Assembly (NCBI GenBank): GCA_030041535.1 | Contig: JASHNR010000020.1 | Coordinates: 1 to 36,375 of the forward strand | Length of the DNA stretch: 36,375 bases | DNA from: Nitrosopumilaceae archaeon | GTDB lineage: Archaea > Thermoproteota > Nitrososphaeria > Nitrososphaerales > Nitrosopumilaceae | Direction of reading: 5' to 3' | Shown: piece by piece, positions 1 through 8,898 of the stretch | Layout: each line of letters opens with the position of its first letter | Numbering within the stretch: position 1 is the first letter of the stretch | Program-made: the position numbers and the translations under genes | The notes under the pieces: model-generated | What the model saw: the letters and a program-made list of their open reading frames with translations, nothing else | The model's database searches: none | Told to the model about the DNA's origin: nothing

Positions 1-4
1 TGAA

Positions 5-715
5 TTGAGCAAGTTAGGTCAATGGTGGGACAAGCTACCTTTGCCCACAAAATTAGCAGGAGTGCTGTTACCATCAGTGGCGATAGGAACTGTTGTCCTG
101 ATGATAATTCTCAATTTTACATTGCATGCTTCATTTCTAAATACTAACAAAGATGTTACTGGATGGGGCTCTCTTTTAATAGGCTCTGCCATCGGAATTT
201 ACATTACATTTGCCATTTTATTTTATTCTGATGCTTCGCAAGCAAAGGTTTCTGAAATTATAACAAAAGGAAATGAGAGAGACGAAAAACGAAGAAATTT
301 TGCAATGACGAAAATAGGAGAAATTTTGATCGGGCAGTCTTCTTTTTTAACAAGTTTACAAAAATACGTTGGAAAAAATAACAAAGCAGTCAATGCCCTC
401 ACTGGCGAAAAATTTGATATGGTAATACATGATGAAAAGGCTTTACAATTCAATAACAATGAGCTCAGATTCATTCTTACCTCTTTTTCAGATATTCTCG
501 ATTCTGAATTAAGTAAAGAACTCCTAAATATTTATGGAAAAATAGATTTTGTTACAGGATTTAAAGAATTTATTGCAGAACGTGGAGAATGGATGATCTT
601 ACGTCTGATAAGAACTACAATCGCAAAACATTTTCCAGATCTTCTCCAAAAATTTGACGGTTTAGGAGGTTCTACAACTGAAACTCACGACTTTGAAAAA
701 ACCAACAAATCATAA
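5..715 (+). CDS. Membrane protein of unknown function, possibly 5'-truncated
   Basis: I do not recognise this family. The N-terminal part holds two hydrophobic segments (about residues 18-42 and 54-74), so it is likely a membrane protein with a cytoplasmic C-terminal domain of about 160 residues that is charged and helical. No catalytic motif is visible. The TTG at position 5 is only the first usable start inside the window; the frame stays open to the left edge, so the true start may lie upstream. It ends 58 bp before the convergent EF-2 gene. Confidence 0.6.
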   Translation: MSKLGQWWDKLPLPTKLAGVLLPSVAIGTVVLMIILNFTLHASFLNTNKDVTGWGSLLIGSAIGIYITFAILFYSDASQAKVSEIITKGNERDEKRRNFAMTKIGEILIGQSSFLTSLQKYVGKNNKAVNALTGEKFDMVIHDEKALQFNNNELRFILTSFSDILDSELSKELLNIYGKIDFVTGFKEFIAERGEWMILRLIRTTIAKHFPDLLQKFDGLGGSTTETHDFEKTNKS

Positions 716-773
716 CGTTCGATATGACCTAGTCGTGGTGTATTTTCCTTCGTAGAAGAAGGGGAGACTATTT

Positions 774-2966
774 TTACTCTTTATCTACAAACTCGTCTGC
801 TGTTGGAGGCTCAGGACTGAGACCCTTTCTCTTTCTAAGATCAGCCACGATGGTTGACAAGATAGAGTTTGGAACTGGCGTCCATGCCTTAAAGTGAGTG
901 TTCCACATGGCCTTTCCTGCAGTCTGTCCACGCATTACCTCAGACAAGTCAAATGTTTCAGATGCTGGAATCTCTCCAGTGATAATATTTACAACACCTT
1001 TTTGTTCCATATTTAGAACCTTACCCCTCTTTCCTGATATGACACCTGCGACGTTGCCAATGAGTTCCTGTGGAATCCTGACCTCAATTCCAAGTGTAGG
1101 CTCTAACAGTACGGGTTGAGCAAGCAACATTGCACCCATGCATGCACGCCTTGATGCAGGTCCTAGTTGTGACAGACCTCGGTGTGCGGGGTCCTCGTGA
1201 GGTACAAAATGATGGAATGTAAACTTGCATCCCCTTACCTGTTCTCGAGTAAGAGGGCCCTCCTTCATGGTATCATCAAATCCTGAAAGTATAGAATCAG
1301 TTGATTCCTGGACAAACTGGACACCTTTTGTGCCGTCAACCATAACATTTCCTCTAGGATCAAACCTCATCACACGTTTTGCATCATCACCGTCCCAGCC
1401 GGCTTCCTTTAGTATCTTCTGGACCTCCTTCTTGTCCTTGTATTCATTTAGTGTACCATTTCTTATCATCTCAGCTACTTTCTCGTCAAGCGGTTCTACT
1501 CTGAGAAATATCTTGTTGTGTCTATTAGGTGATTTTGCCATGATAGGTCCTGCAGAACCACGAATTGTTTCTCTGTAATTTATCAAAGGTTGTGAAGTTA
1601 CGATATCTACTTTGGCATCTGCAATCAATGCTGTTGCAATCTCAAGGTGAAGCACCCCCATACCGGCAATCACAGTCTCTCCACTTTCTTCATTTATCTT
1701 TACGACCAAGTTGGGGTCTTCAATTGTAATTCTGTTTAATGCTTCAACAAGTTTTGGCAAGTCTTTTGGATGTTTTGGCTCTACTGCAATTTGCACAACT
1801 GGTTCTGACACATACTGAATTCCCTCAAATGTTGGAACTCCCGGTACTGTAGATATTGTCTGACCTGCTCTTGCATATTCTAATCCTAAAAGCGCAGGAA
1901 TATTTCCTGCAGCAAGCTCTCCTACCATCTCTCTCTGGTTGCCCATGAAAAAGTTGACAGACTGGATTCTTCCCTCTCGTTTTGTATCAATGATATGAAT
2001 CCTATCACCATCTTTTATCCTTCCAGAAAATAATCTCCCTATTGCCACAGGGCCAGCAGCCGGGTCAACTGTCATGTTTACAATCATCATTATGGCAGGG
2101 CCATTATCGTCACAATTGAGCAGCGCCTTTCCAACGTCAGATTCAAGATCACCTTTCCAAATCTTTGGAATTCTGTACTTTTGTGCAACATCAGGCGGTG
2201 GATGATGCTTTACTACCATTCCAAGGACTGCATCATATAGCGGGGCCTTTTCTGCAAGCTCCTTGACATTTCCGCCCTCAGAATAGGCAGCAAAGATATC
2301 TTTGAATGATATTCCTTTTTTCTTCATCACGTCTGCATTAAATCCCCACTTGTCCTTGGCAGAACCAAATGAGACGCTACCGTCCTGAATGCTTACTTTC
2401 CACTTGTCCTTGTATTCAGGTTCGGCATAAATATCAATTAGCCTATTAAAGTTGGTTACAATCTCAAGCAGCCATTCCTGCATCTTCTCAGGCGTTAATC
2501 TTAATTCCTTTATGAGACGGTCAATCTTGTTGATATAAAGTACCGGTCGCACCCTCTCTTCTAGCGCTTGACGGGTTACTGTCTCTGTCTGTGTCATGAT
2601 GCCCTCTACAGAGTCAGATACCACAACCGCACCGTCAATTGCCCTGAGACTTCTAGTCACACGTCCAGTAAAGTCAATGTGACCTGGAGTATCAATCATG
2701 TTGATGACATATTCTTGATCATCTTTTTCATAGAGTAAAGTAACATTTGCCTGCACAATAGTCATCTGCCTGTCTTGCTCTAACTTCATCGAGTCAAGTG
2801 CAAGTGCCTGTCCTGCCACAGACGGACTGATGATACCGCTTGATGCAAGAAGACTATCGCTCATGGTAGTTTTGCCGTGATCTACATGAGCTATCACACC
2901 AAAATTTCTGATGTGGCTCTTGTCTCCAATAATTTTGAGAATCTGCTCAGTTGCCTTAAATTTCAT
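774..2966 (-). CDS. fusA: Translation elongation factor EF-2
   Basis: Archaeal EF-2, the ribosomal translocase GTPase, 730 residues, the usual full length. Visible GTPase motifs: AHVDHGKTT (P-loop, about 25-33), DTPGH (about 91-95) and NKID (about 145-148). The domain IV tip carries PAHRG near residue 595, whose histidine is the site of diphthamide modification in archaea and eukaryotes. The switch I region reads RQMTI instead of the common RGITI, keeping the threonine. The gene is transcribed alone; a TATA-like box lies about 30 nt before the ATG, so the mRNA is probably leaderless or nearly so. Identification is firm. Confidence 0.97.
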   Translation of the reverse strand: MKFKATEQILKIIGDKSHIRNFGVIAHVDHGKTTMSDSLLASSGIISPSVAGQALALDSMKLEQDRQMTIVQANVTLLYEKDDQEYVINMIDTPGHIDFTGRVTRSLRAIDGAVVVSDSVEGIMTQTETVTRQALEERVRPVLYINKIDRLIKELRLTPEKMQEWLLEIVTNFNRLIDIYAEPEYKDKWKVSIQDGSVSFGSAKDKWGFNADVMKKKGISFKDIFAAYSEGGNVKELAEKAPLYDAVLGMVVKHHPPPDVAQKYRIPKIWKGDLESDVGKALLNCDDNGPAIMMIVNMTVDPAAGPVAIGRLFSGRIKDGDRIHIIDTKREGRIQSVNFFMGNQREMVGELAAGNIPALLGLEYARAGQTISTVPGVPTFEGIQYVSEPVVQIAVEPKHPKDLPKLVEALNRITIEDPNLVVKINEESGETVIAGMGVLHLEIATALIADAKVDIVTSQPLINYRETIRGSAGPIMAKSPNRHNKIFLRVEPLDEKVAEMIRNGTLNEYKDKKEVQKILKEAGWDGDDAKRVMRFDPRGNVMVDGTKGVQFVQESTDSILSGFDDTMKEGPLTREQVRGCKFTFHHFVPHEDPAHRGLSQLGPASRRACMGAMLLAQPVLLEPTLGIEVRIPQELIGNVAGVISGKRGKVLNMEQKGVVNIITGEIPASETFDLSEVMRGQTAGKAMWNTHFKAWTPVPNSILSTIVADLRKRKGLSPEPPTADEFVDKE

Positions 2967-2992
2967 GTTTTAGCTAAATCCTTTTCTAGCCG

Positions 2993-3000
2993 CTATTAAA
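2993..3000 (-). promoter_or_regulatory. TATA box of EF-2
   Basis: TTTAATAG on the minus strand, about 30 nt upstream of the EF-2 ATG. That spacing places transcription start within a few bases of the start codon, the leaderless pattern common in this phylum. Confidence 0.5.
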
Positions 3001-3024
3001 CGTTTACAAGAATTATACAATAAA

Positions 3025-3933
3025 TCAATAGATCATGGAAGAACTGGCATTTCGCAATCTTTTTTCTTCAATAAAGAAACAGTCTTTCCTATTTTTCTTC
3101 TTTGCTGCATACAATGCAATCAATTCTGAAACAAATATGAAAAACAAAATCTGCTCCTGAAGATTTCTAGTTTTAGGACAAGGTCTTTTTGTTACCAAAC
3201 CGTAATTTTTCAGAGTCTTCAAAAGTTTTTCATTGTATGAATTTTTTTCATCAAACAAGATGACAGTGTCGCCTTTTCTTGTTGAAAACAATCCCATGTG
3301 TGAAAACTGCTCTATTCTCTCATAGTGAGCGTCTGCACCAACTGTCTCATACAACTTGGCTGCACAAAACATGGCAACAGGCATAGTATAGAGATTGCCT
3401 AACACATAGATCTTGCCACCAAGAGATATCTTGCTTGCCGCACTCACGGCTGCACGATATATCTTAGACACGTTTCTTATTTCATACCTAGATACAAGCG
3501 ACAGGCATGCAAGTGCGCTTGCTAGAAAACTGATGCTTCCTGAGGTCTGAATACCACTAGAATCAAACTTTAACAAGATGGTTTTTTTACATGCTCTTGC
3601 AAGTTTGCTATTACCATTTGCCGTAATAGCAACCGTCCTTTTGGCAAGTTTTCCAAGTCGGATATTTGATACAGTGTTACCAGAGATTGATATCAAGTAA
3701 AGGTCGTGCCCCTGCAACATCCTGCGGTTCTTGATGAGGTCTAGCGGATCACGGACTTTGGCCCGAAATTGTGAGAAAACTTCCGCCAATTGTGCCGATG
3801 CAAAAGAGTCGCCCGCCCCACAAAAGATTGTTTTTTTCTGTTTACTGACAGGTAGTCTTCTTTGCGGTACAAATTGCTCCAGAAAATCAAGCTGCATTTT
3901 GATTTCTTTTTCAAGTGCCGCAACAGTTGACAT
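3025..3933 (-). CDS. SIS-domain sugar-phosphate isomerase-like protein
   Basis: SIS (sugar isomerase) fold protein of 302 residues. The N-terminal half has GAGDSFAS (about 39-46) and LISISGNT (about 79-86), the phosphosugar-binding serine/threonine loops; a second SIS half follows with a Tyr-Glu-Arg-Ile-Glu segment near residue 220 comparable to the catalytic glutamate region of archaeal bifunctional phosphoglucose/phosphomannose isomerases. It is close in length to those enzymes, which act in central sugar metabolism. The exact substrate cannot be read from sequence; a GlmS-like or regulatory SIS protein is the alternative. It diverges from mqnD across a 37-bp shared promoter. Confidence 0.75.
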   Translation of the reverse strand: MSTVAALEKEIKMQLDFLEQFVPQRRLPVSKQKKTIFCGAGDSFASAQLAEVFSQFRAKVRDPLDLIKNRRMLQGHDLYLISISGNTVSNIRLGKLAKRTVAITANGNSKLARACKKTILLKFDSSGIQTSGSISFLASALACLSLVSRYEIRNVSKIYRAAVSAASKISLGGKIYVLGNLYTMPVAMFCAAKLYETVGADAHYERIEQFSHMGLFSTRKGDTVILFDEKNSYNEKLLKTLKNYGLVTKRPCPKTRNLQEQILFFIFVSELIALYAAKKKNRKDCFFIEEKRLRNASSSMIY

Positions 3934-3970
3934 AACTTGGATATTTATAATAGGGGTAAAAATCCTACTT
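3934..3970. promoter_or_regulatory. Compact divergent promoter between SIS gene and mqnD
   Basis: Only 37 bp separate the two start codons. An ATTTATAATA tract at about 3950-3959 can act as TATA element for both directions, placing transcription starts at or near the two start codons, so both messages are probably leaderless. Confidence 0.45.
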
Positions 3971-4792
3971 ATGGAAATAACAGTTGGTCACACACCAGAT
4001 TCTGATGATGCTTTCATGTTTTATGCAATGTTGACTGGGAAGGTTACATCCCCCCACTTTAAGGTCAATCATGTTGTAGAAGATATTGAGACTTTGAACA
4101 AGCGCGCCCTAAACCATGAGCTTGATGTCACAGCAGTTTCTGCACATGCTTGCGCATACATTAGAGATTACACCATACTAAGAAGTGGTGGAAGTTTTGG
4201 CAAGGGTTATGGCCCAATCGTAATTTCAAAACAAAATCTATCTCAAGACCAATTACGTCGCTCCAAGATAGCAATTCCAGGAAAAATGACTTCGGCATTT
4301 CTTTTGCTACAGTTAATGATTGGCAAATTTGATTATGTTGAGATGAAATTTAGCGACATACCAGATGCTGTTTTAAGAGGCGATGTAGATGCAGGGCTTG
4401 TCATACATGAAACCCAGATTACATACGAACAAAACCACCTCGTAAAGATAATGGATGCTGGCGAGTGGTGGCGCAATAATACTGGAGGTCTTCCTGTTCC
4501 ACTTGGAGTTAATGTGATGAGCAATCATTTTGGTCTTGATACAATAAAACAATTTGACGCATTTTTCAAAGAGTCAATCGTTTATGGAATGGCCCGTATC
4601 GGAGATGCACTTGATTATGCAATGCAATACAGTAGAGGACAGCCAAGAGATCTAATTGAGAGATTTGTGCGCATGTATGTAAATGATATCACTATTGAGA
4701 TGGGCATACTTGGAGAACATGCCACACGAAGCCTGTTTCAATTAGGAATAGAAAAGGGATTCATCCCAGAATTTGATCTAAGATTTGCATAA
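3971..4792 (+). CDS. mqnD: 1,4-dihydroxy-6-naphthoate synthase (MqnD), menaquinone biosynthesis
   Basis: Member of the MqnA/MqnD periplasmic-binding-protein fold family; 273 residues, typical for MqnD, which converts cyclic dehypoxanthinyl futalosine to 1,4-dihydroxy-6-naphthoate in the futalosine route to menaquinone. Family signatures visible: HTPDSDDAFMFYA near the N-terminus, EDIETLN, RSGGSFGKGYGP, a GLVIHE motif and GGLPVPLG, all at positions matching the bacterial enzyme. The start was set at the ATG at 3971, because the open frame upstream lies over the divergent SIS gene. Thaumarchaeota are known to contain menaquinones; the mqnE-like gene at 5128-6249 fits the same pathway. Confidence 0.85.
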   Translation: MEITVGHTPDSDDAFMFYAMLTGKVTSPHFKVNHVVEDIETLNKRALNHELDVTAVSAHACAYIRDYTILRSGGSFGKGYGPIVISKQNLSQDQLRRSKIAIPGKMTSAFLLLQLMIGKFDYVEMKFSDIPDAVLRGDVDAGLVIHETQITYEQNHLVKIMDAGEWWRNNTGGLPVPLGVNVMSNHFGLDTIKQFDAFFKESIVYGMARIGDALDYAMQYSRGQPRDLIERFVRMYVNDITIEMGILGEHATRSLFQLGIEKGFIPEFDLRFA

Positions 4793-4852
4793 GACAAAAA
4801 AACCAAAATTGACAATCAATGGTTAATTAGGAGACATGCAAATTACGATATT

Positions 4853-5131
4853 GTGGACAAGCGAATCTTCCTCCTGGGCGTTGCAATGTTGGTATCAGGT
4901 GGATTGTCATGGTTCTACTTCAATAGCATCATGCCCGTTGGAACACCTAACATGACTGAAGATGAGACAAGCGCCTTCAATGAAGCCCAAGCAGTAAACA
5001 CAGGGCTGACAAACATATCTCAGATGGTGGCAGGATTAGGATTCTTCATAGCCTTGATTAGTGTTGGCCTCAGACGCAGAAATAAAGGTGGAGTTGGAAA
5101 ACCCGTTACACAAAAACCCGCTGAAATCTAG
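4853..5131 (+). CDS. Small membrane protein with two transmembrane segments
   Basis: A 92-residue protein starting with GTG. Two hydrophobic helices (about 5-25 and 57-75) are separated by an acidic, probably extracytoplasmic loop, and the C-terminus is positively charged (RRRNKGG). The family is not recognised. It follows mqnD by 60 bp on the same strand and overlaps the convergent mqnE-like gene by 4 bp, so the two transcripts must overlap at their 3' ends. Confidence 0.65.
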   Translation: MDKRIFLLGVAMLVSGGLSWFYFNSIMPVGTPNMTEDETSAFNEAQAVNTGLTNISQMVAGLGFFIALISVGLRRRNKGGVGKPVTQKPAEI

Positions 5132-6249
5132 AACGTTTTTAAAATATTGAAAAATGTGTCTCTTTGGGCTGCATCTCTTCCGATTTCTTTTATCATGTTT
5201 GCAAGTTCCTGAATAGAAGAGTTTGTTCCCCTGCCAGCAGCACGGTAAATCTCTTCTGAGAAAGCAGTGCCAACCAGATCGTTTCCGCCGTATGTGAGAG
5301 CCACCTGCGCCAGTTTCTTTCCTAGTGCTACCCAGTAAACAGAGATGTTGTCAAGTTGTTTTGCCAGCATCAGTCTTGAAACAGCAATAACTCTCAGATC
5401 ATAGGTAGATGGGCTTTCAGACTTTACTAGGCCCGCTTTTTCAAGTTCTGTATTTTCCAAGCTAAATTTGAGAGGAATCAAAGTGATAAAGCCCTTGGTT
5501 CTTTTCTGAACCTCTCGTAATTTTACCAAATGATCTACAATGTGTTCTGGTTTCTCAATATGGCCAAAAAGCATGGTTGCATTACTTTTGATGCCCAGAT
5601 TGTGGGCCTGCTCTATAGTATCAAGCCATTCTTGTCCTGAGCACTTGCCTCTAACTATCTTATTTCGTATTTCTGGGTGAAATAGCTCTGCGCCGCCACC
5701 AGGCATGGTATCAAGACCAGATGTCTTGAGCCTTATGAGAACCTCTTTTACTGAATTTTTTGTCAATTTTGATAAAAAGAATATCTCTGCTGCAGTAAGA
5801 GCTTTTATGTTCATTTCAGGATGACTCTTTTTTATTGTTCTGAACATTTCTTCATAGTACTCTAAAGGTAGCTCAGGATGAAATCCTCCAACTATGTGCA
5901 CCTCAGTTGCTCCCATCTCTTTTGCCTTGCCCACTCTGACTTCGATATCCTGTGGAGTTAGCGTGTAAGCATCGCTTTCGTTTCCCTTTCTATAAAATGC
6001 ACACATCTGGCAACTTGCAGCGCAGACATTTGTATAATTTAGATAATAAGATGCAGCAAAAGTTACAGTGTTTCCTGACTGTTTCTGTCTTATCAGATCT
6101 GCTGCGGCACCTAACATGTAAAGATTATCGTACGACATTAGCTCAAGGCCATCATCATACGAGAGTTCCTCTCCAGAAATTGCCTTCTCAAGTGCTTTGG
6201 AGTCTCTGACTAGCTTCTCTAACATGCCTCTTGTTGATTTTGATATCAA
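5128..6249 (-). CDS. mqnE: Radical SAM aminofutalosine synthase-like protein (MqnE family)
   Basis: Radical SAM enzyme of 373 residues in the CofH/MqnC/MqnE family. The cluster motif CxxxCxxC is at C76, C80 and C83, followed by AFYRK. The segments PGGGAELF, SNATMLFGHIE and IPLKFSLENTEL resemble MqnE (aminofutalosine synthase) more than MqnC, where the last motif normally reads IPWTFQPGNT, or CofH. MqnE joins chorismate-derived 3-enolpyruvoylbenzoate to adenosine. The nearby mqnD gene supports a menaquinone role. MqnC is the main alternative; a tree of the three families would settle it. Confidence 0.75.
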   Translation of the reverse strand: MISKSTRGMLEKLVRDSKALEKAISGEELSYDDGLELMSYDNLYMLGAAADLIRQKQSGNTVTFAASYYLNYTNVCAASCQMCAFYRKGNESDAYTLTPQDIEVRVGKAKEMGATEVHIVGGFHPELPLEYYEEMFRTIKKSHPEMNIKALTAAEIFFLSKLTKNSVKEVLIRLKTSGLDTMPGGGAELFHPEIRNKIVRGKCSGQEWLDTIEQAHNLGIKSNATMLFGHIEKPEHIVDHLVKLREVQKRTKGFITLIPLKFSLENTELEKAGLVKSESPSTYDLRVIAVSRLMLAKQLDNISVYWVALGKKLAQVALTYGGNDLVGTAFSEEIYRAAGRGTNSSIQELANMIKEIGRDAAQRDTFFNILKTF

Positions 6250-6273
6250 TATAAAAGTAAACAGGGTATTTTA

Positions 6274-6432
6274 CTATCGAAACAACGCATTCCGGGTTAT
6301 CTCTCTTGAGCATTTGTTATTTTTACTGCAATAGTCCTCACATTCGTGAGCAGTACCAAGCGTCTGATATCCGAATCCGCACTTCTCACAGAAATAATAC
6401 TTTTTTCCTTTCCTATATTGTTCTTGAACCAT
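6274..6432 (-). CDS. 52-residue zinc-ribbon protein
   Basis: A short gene read directly from the minus strand, ATG at 6432 and TAG at 6274-6276. The product begins MVQEQYRKGKKYYFCEKCG and has CEKC, then CEDYC and a further cysteine (C15, C18, C31, C35, C41), with basic residues at both ends, consistent with a small zinc-binding protein for nucleic acid or protein contacts. It lies 24 bp downstream of the mqnE-like start on the same strand. No function is assignable; the dense cysteine pattern in one uninterrupted frame argues for a real gene. Confidence 0.6.
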   Translation of the reverse strand: MVQEQYRKGKKYYFCEKCGFGYQTLGTAHECEDYCSKNNKCSREITRNALFR

Positions 6433-6552
6433 ACGTGAGATTAATCAGTTCCCAGAATTTAGTATTTCGAAAAAATAGACGCATTTTTGCACGATAATAC
6501 CATTCAGATCATGTGCCGCTATCTTATTTTATTTCTCATACATGAGTAGATC

Positions 6553-6960
6553 ATGAAATTACATCATATCGGAGTTGTTGTACCCAACATACAAGATTCC
6601 ATAGGAGAATTAAAAAAATATATGAGTTTCCAGAGTACTAGTTTGCCTACGCCGGTTGGAAGTCAAAAGGTAAATGTTTGCTTGTTAAAAATTGGTGAGT
6701 CATTTTTGGAGTTGATAGAACCCACATCACGTGATTCTCCCATAATGGAATTTGCCTCAAGTGGAGGAGGGATTCATCACCTATGTTTTGAAGTAGAGGA
6801 CATACAAAAGGAATTAGACAACATGGCAAGGAAAGGTGCAACGGTACTGGTAAAACCGGTGAAAGGCTTTGATGAGAGACGTATTGCTTTTGTTGATCTA
6901 AATATGAAAAACACAAAGTGTGGACTCGTCGAATTACTTGAGACCAAGAAATCAGTTTAG
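6553..6960 (+). CDS. Methylmalonyl-CoA epimerase-like VOC-fold protein
   Basis: Vicinal-oxygen-chelate fold protein of 135 residues, the length of methylmalonyl-CoA epimerases. Candidate metal ligands sit at the family positions: H5 in HHIGVVV, H76 in GGGIHHLCFEV and E127 in GLVELLE. The epimerase interconverts methylmalonyl-CoA stereoisomers; in thaumarchaea this step belongs to the 3-hydroxypropionate/4-hydroxybutyrate carbon fixation cycle. The mutase subunits are not adjacent here, so a glyoxalase-type VOC enzyme cannot be excluded. The 3' end overlaps the convergent propeller gene by 9 bp. Confidence 0.7.
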   Translation: MKLHHIGVVVPNIQDSIGELKKYMSFQSTSLPTPVGSQKVNVCLLKIGESFLELIEPTSRDSPIMEFASSGGGIHHLCFEVEDIQKELDNMARKGATVLVKPVKGFDERRIAFVDLNMKNTKCGLVELLETKKSV

Positions 6961-8391
6961 ATTTCGAGTTTTTAGAATTGATTTCTGCGATATAGCAATT
7001 ATGGATAGAATAGAAAGTACGAGTATCAGTGGTGCCATAGCACCAAACTCTGGAACAAATGTAGTGCTTTTTGAGAACATGATATCATTGCTTCCATTGT
7101 TAGCTTGTTGCCATGCAAGATATACAACATTTGATGATGATGCCAATGTGTTATACCACGAGCCATATGTGCCGTTGTTTACATCTACAGGAGATTCAAA
7201 ACTATTGCCATCATCCGCACTTTTAGCTATGTAGACGTCATAGTTACCAGGCGTGTTATCAACCCAACTTATGTATACATTGCCACTATCAACCGATATT
7301 TGTGGCCAGCCAGATCCGCCAGGAGTGTTACTGACGTTTATAGGCGTACCAAATGTTTGTCCACCGTCACTGCTTTTTGCAAAAAGAATGTCATAATTTG
7401 TGTCTGTTATAACATTAGTCCATGCTACGTAAATGTTGTTTCCTACAACAGTAAATTGTGGATACCCCGAATCTTGCAAATTTCCACTCACATTAATGGG
7501 TTTTGCAAATGTTGCCCCTCCATCAGTACTCTTTGAAAATAAAATGTCAAAGTTGCCAGGAGTGTCATCCATCCATACTGCATAGATAGTATTTCCATCT
7601 ACTATCATTTGAGGAGCCCCAGAATCCCCAACATTGTTACTGATATTTGTTGGAATACTGCTAAAGGTGTTCCCAGAATCATTACTACTACTTAGGAATA
7701 CATCATAATTTTTTGCACGGTTGTCTTCCCACATTAAATAAACATTATTTCCATAAGCCACTATTTTTGGAATTCCAGAGTTGCCACTAACATGATTGGT
7801 AATGGCAATAGGGGCGCTAAATGTAGTGCCCCCATCATCGCTTTTCGTAAAAACTACGTTGGTAACGTCATCTAGTGTTCTTTCTAACCATACAGCATAA
7901 ACATGATTATCAGATACTGCAAGTTGTGGAAAAGAGGAATCTTTAGAATTATTGTTGATTTCAATTGGTGAAATGAAGGTAGTTCCATTGTCATTACTTT
8001 TTGCAAATGCAACACTAGATTTGTTTGCCAAAAAAGACTGCCAGAGAGCATATATTTTGCCTTGAGATTCTGCAATTTTCAGGTTATCAGGAGCCCCAGA
8101 GTCTATATTTCCAAGGTTAATTTCTTTGCCAAAAGAAGAACCGCCGTCATTGCTTTTTGCAAACATCACCCCAAATTTACCAGCAGCATTATCTACCCAA
8201 CCAACATATACGTTATTTCCTGAGACTATCAATTGAGGAAGAGTAGAATTACTACTAGGAGAACTAACATCTATTGCATTTGTAAATCCTGCATAATCAG
8301 AATCTGCAAAAACGCTTGACATAGACACAGTAAAAACTAAAATCAAAAGTGCAAAAATGAGTTTTTCCACACACAAGGCTTTAGTCAGCAT
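6952..8391 (-). CDS. Secreted Asp-box beta-propeller protein with PEFG-CTERM anchor
   Basis: A 479-residue exported protein. An N-terminal signal peptide ends near residue 30. Seven repeats of roughly 48-52 residues follow, each with an Asp-box of the form SxDGGxTF and a VYxxW strand, as in sialidase/BNR propellers, but no sialidase catalytic arginine set is evident. The C-terminus has VPEFGAMAPL followed by a hydrophobic helix and a basic tail, the PEFG-CTERM sorting signal recognised by archaeosortase in thaumarchaea, so the protein is probably anchored or cleaved at the cell surface. A binding or structural role is more likely than hydrolysis. Confidence 0.8.
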   Translation of the reverse strand: MLTKALCVEKLIFALLILVFTVSMSSVFADSDYAGFTNAIDVSSPSSNSTLPQLIVSGNNVYVGWVDNAAGKFGVMFAKSNDGGSSFGKEINLGNIDSGAPDNLKIAESQGKIYALWQSFLANKSSVAFAKSNDNGTTFISPIEINNNSKDSSFPQLAVSDNHVYAVWLERTLDDVTNVVFTKSDDGGTTFSAPIAITNHVSGNSGIPKIVAYGNNVYLMWEDNRAKNYDVFLSSSNDSGNTFSSIPTNISNNVGDSGAPQMIVDGNTIYAVWMDDTPGNFDILFSKSTDGGATFAKPINVSGNLQDSGYPQFTVVGNNIYVAWTNVITDTNYDILFAKSSDGGQTFGTPINVSNTPGGSGWPQISVDSGNVYISWVDNTPGNYDVYIAKSADDGNSFESPVDVNNGTYGSWYNTLASSSNVVYLAWQQANNGSNDIMFSKSTTFVPEFGAMAPLILVLSILSIIAISQKSILKTRNLN

Positions 8392-8419
8392 TATAAGATA
8401 GTTTTGGTCCAGGAAATAA

Positions 8420-8812
8420 TTATAGATTAATTTTGTCTACTATGAGATTTAGTTCTACGCTAGTTTTTGTATTTACAGTGTTTGCCACATGTGAGACAAG
8501 AACAATGTCTTTTTTTTCATTGTCAAACAGCAAGCTGGTCTTTACTTTAACAGGTTTGAATTCAGTATTTGGTCCAAGCATAATTTTTGGCAAGAGAGAA
8601 AGTATTGACAGGTCACCAGTAACAGCTCTTATCTTGTAAGCAGTTGTATCAGTAAAGTATACTCCACCTCTTGTAGTTGGCTTTCGTACCGGAATTTTTG
8701 ATTTAGCTATGGAAACATTCTTGAGATCAAATACTTTTTCATCAATGTATAGAGCATATTTAAGATTAGAAGTTTGAAATATTTTTGACATTATTTCCTC
8801 GTTAATTTCCAT
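8420..8812 (-). CDS. Conserved-looking hypothetical protein, 130 residues
   Basis: A soluble protein without signal peptide or membrane segment. It alternates beta-type stretches (YALYIDEKVFDL, GGVYFTDTTAYKI, VKVKTSLLFDN) with a short hydrophobic middle and ends in VELNLIVDKINL. No motif allows a function call. It lies 28 bp upstream of the propeller gene on the same strand and may share its transcript, while its own promoter faces the divergent SagB-like gene. Confidence 0.55.
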   Translation of the reverse strand: MEINEEIMSKIFQTSNLKYALYIDEKVFDLKNVSIAKSKIPVRKPTTRGGVYFTDTTAYKIRAVTGDLSILSLLPKIMLGPNTEFKPVKVKTSLLFDNEKKDIVLVSHVANTVNTKTSVELNLIVDKINL

Positions 8813-8898
8813 AATGGGTACACTTGCCCTAACACGTAATAATCTTCCTTTTGAAGAAATGTTTAAGACGGTTTTAGGTCATCTTCATAGATCGTTAT

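Noticed and set aside
3731-3970. N-terminal extension of the mqnD frame by 80 residues
   Set aside because: It runs antisense over the SIS gene and has a low-quality composition; the family N-terminus begins exactly at the ATG at 3971.
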